From Pedobacter glucosidilyticus (GTDB lineage Bacteria; Bacteroidota; Bacteroidia; Sphingobacteriales; Sphingobacteriaceae): 64,000 nt of DNA. Shown one piece after another: positions 63,009-64,000 of the stretch. A program made the translations under genes and the position numbers. Numbering within the stretch: the stretch's first letter is position 1; the number at the start of each line of letters is the position of its first letter. The notes below the pieces were generated by a model. The model had not been told where the DNA came from, ran no database searches, and worked only from the letters and a program-made list of their open reading frames with translations. The stretch lies in contig NZ_DLHN01000024.1 of assembly GCF_002483235.1 (NCBI RefSeq), positions 62,001 through 126,000 on the forward strand, read 5' to 3'.

Positions 63009-63038
63009 ATAAAAAATGCCGGCTTAACCGGCATTTTT
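63009..63038 (-). terminator. Terminator of uxuA
   Basis: Stem AAAAATGCCGG / CCGGCATTTTT (63012-63022, 63028-63038) with a CTTAA loop, perfect and GC-rich. It lies 4 nt past the uxuA stop and can also insulate the ABC genes. Confidence 0.9.
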
Positions 63039-63041
63039 GAT

Positions 63042-64000
63042 TTATAAGATACTTCTTGAAATCCCTAATTCTAATCCTCTAAGTTCTGCTAATCCGCGTA
63101 AGCGACCAATAGCAGAATAACCCGGATTGGTTTTCTTAGTTAAATCATCTAACATTTGATGACCGTGATCTGGCCTCATCGGGATGTTTACTTGCCTTTT
63201 TTGCATTAATTGAACAAGCTCTGCAACTACAGCATACATATCTACATCACCCTCTAGGTGATTATCCTCATAAAAATCACCAAATTCATTTCTTCTGGTG
63301 CTTCTTAAATGTAGGAAGTTGATACGCTCTCCAAACTGGCGAACCATTGCTGGTAAATCGTTATCAGGTCTTACACCAAAAGAACCTGTACAAAAGCATA
63401 AACCATTGCTTAAAGATGGTACAGCATCAGCCAAAGCTTGAATATCTGAAGCGGTACTTACTACACGTGGTAAACCTAAAATAGCGTAAGGTGGATCATC
63501 TGGGTGTATAACCATTTTCACACCGCATGACTCGGCAACTGGGATAACCTGCTTTAAGAAGAAAATTAAATTTTTACGAAGTTGAGCAGCATCAATACCA
63601 GCGTATTGGTCTAATGCCAATTGGAATTTCTCTACCGTAAAGCTTTCTTCGCTACCTGGTAATCCAGCAATAATATTTCTTTCTAACAAAGCTTTATCAG
63701 CATCACTCATGGCAGCAAAACGCTCTTTAGCTCTGGCAATTTCATCGGCTGTGTAATCTTGCTCTGCTCCTTTCCTTTTCAGGATAAATAAATCAAAAGC
63801 AATAAAAGCTGCTTTTTCAAATCGTAGCGCTTTAGAACCATCAGCAACAGTAAAAGCTAAATCTGTACGTGTCCAGTCTAAAACTGGCATAAAGTTATAC
63901 GTAACCGTATAAATACCGCAAGCAGCTAAGTTTTGAAGAGATTCCTTATAATTTTCTATATGCAATAAATAATCGCCGGTTTGGGTTTTGATAGCTTCTG
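63042..64000 (-). CDS. uxuA: Mannonate dehydratase, 5' end missing
   Basis: The C-terminal about 319 residues of UxuA on the minus strand; the frame runs off the right edge with [20 protein letters not shown] still in frame, so the true start lies outside. UxuA dehydrates D-mannonate to 2-keto-3-deoxygluconate in glucuronate degradation. Family elements include [49 protein letters not shown] ([12 protein letters not shown]), and [13 protein letters not shown] near the C-terminus, with the metal-binding His and Cys. The protein shows no defect. Neighbouring hexuronate genes would be to the right. Confidence 0.95.
   Translation of the reverse strand, partial: EAIKTQTGDYLLHIENYKESLQNLAACGIYTVTYNFMPVLDWTRTDLAFTVADGSKALRFEKAAFIAFDLFILKRKGAEQDYTADEIARAKERFAAMSDADKALLERNIIAGLPGSEESFTVEKFQLALDQYAGIDAAQLRKNLIFFLKQVIPVAESCGVKMVIHPDDPPYAILGLPRVVSTASDIQALADAVPSLSNGLCFCTGSFGVRPDNDLPAMVRQFGERINFLHLRSTRRNEFGDFYEDNHLEGDVDMYAVVAELVQLMQKRQVNIPMRPDHGHQMLDDLTKKTNPGYSAIGRLRGLAELRGLELGISRSIL

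Overview
The window is AT-rich bacterial chromosome from a Bacteroidota member, most likely family Sphingobacteriaceae (Pedobacter-like). This rests on sequence features: -7 promoter boxes of the TAnnTTTG type ahead of many genes, few Shine-Dalgarno sequences, a short primary sigma factor, a gingipain-family (C25) PorU-like secretion peptidase with a C-terminal sorting-type domain, an Oar-like TonB-dependent receptor, type III glutamine synthetase, S46 dipeptidyl-peptidase, DUF4394 and DUF2490 proteins. No IS element, prophage, CRISPR array or rRNA gene was seen; one tRNA (His, GTG) is present.

Layout. 0-8.7 kb: lipase fragment, Smr/DUF2027 protein, an SDR coupled to an unknown protein, DEAD-box helicase, lysS and small conserved proteins. 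8.8-12.8 kb: a MORN-repeat protein, a gene-poor stretch with an inverted repeat, a MazF/PemK-type toxin-antitoxin pair with a palindromic operator, a CTAAC-rich repeat patch and a HI0933-type flavoprotein. 12.9-18.7 kb: nuoA-nuoB, then purK-purE, yqgE and pdxH, then nuoC-nuoD, so complex I genes are split by purine and B6 genes. 18.7-21.3 kb: an ECF sigma factor coupled to a membrane protein that joins an anti-sigma-like N-terminus to a trypsin-like protease, a tiny lipoprotein, tRNA-His. 21.3-26.4 kb: rnhA, an operon of an N6-methyltransferase, a phosphoesterase and fbp, then purL.

26.4-36.7 kb: the PorU-like giant, then a very AT-rich surface-polymer patch (flippase, two FemAB-like acyltransferase paralogues, two membrane proteins of which one looks HTTM-like), then a TonB-family protein. 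36.8-42 kb: nitrogen assimilation (porin, amtB, glnA type III). 42-44.5 kb: a 38-residue ORF with a real Shine-Dalgarno sequence, purM behind a 7-bp tandem repeat, an O-acyltransferase. 44.5-53.6 kb: S46 peptidase and a three-gene unit of an Oar-like receptor plus two DUF4394 lipoproteins. 53.7-64 kb: lpdA, a 49-bp tandem repeat patch, an MBL-fold hydrolase, a phosphoesterase lipoprotein pair, rpoD, a DUF2490 protein, an AI-2E family permease, an ABC exporter-type module with a DUF3299-like lipoprotein-sized partner, and the 3' part of uxuA.

How it fits together: four purine genes (purK, purE, purL, purM) sit in three separate places. The rpoD product is the factor expected to read the TAnnTTTG boxes. 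Several of those boxes lie only 4-9 nt before the start codon, implying leaderless or nearly leaderless mRNAs. The best candidates for undescribed biology are the sigma/anti-sigma-protease pair, the Oar-DUF4394 unit and the FemAB/HTTM-like surface patch.
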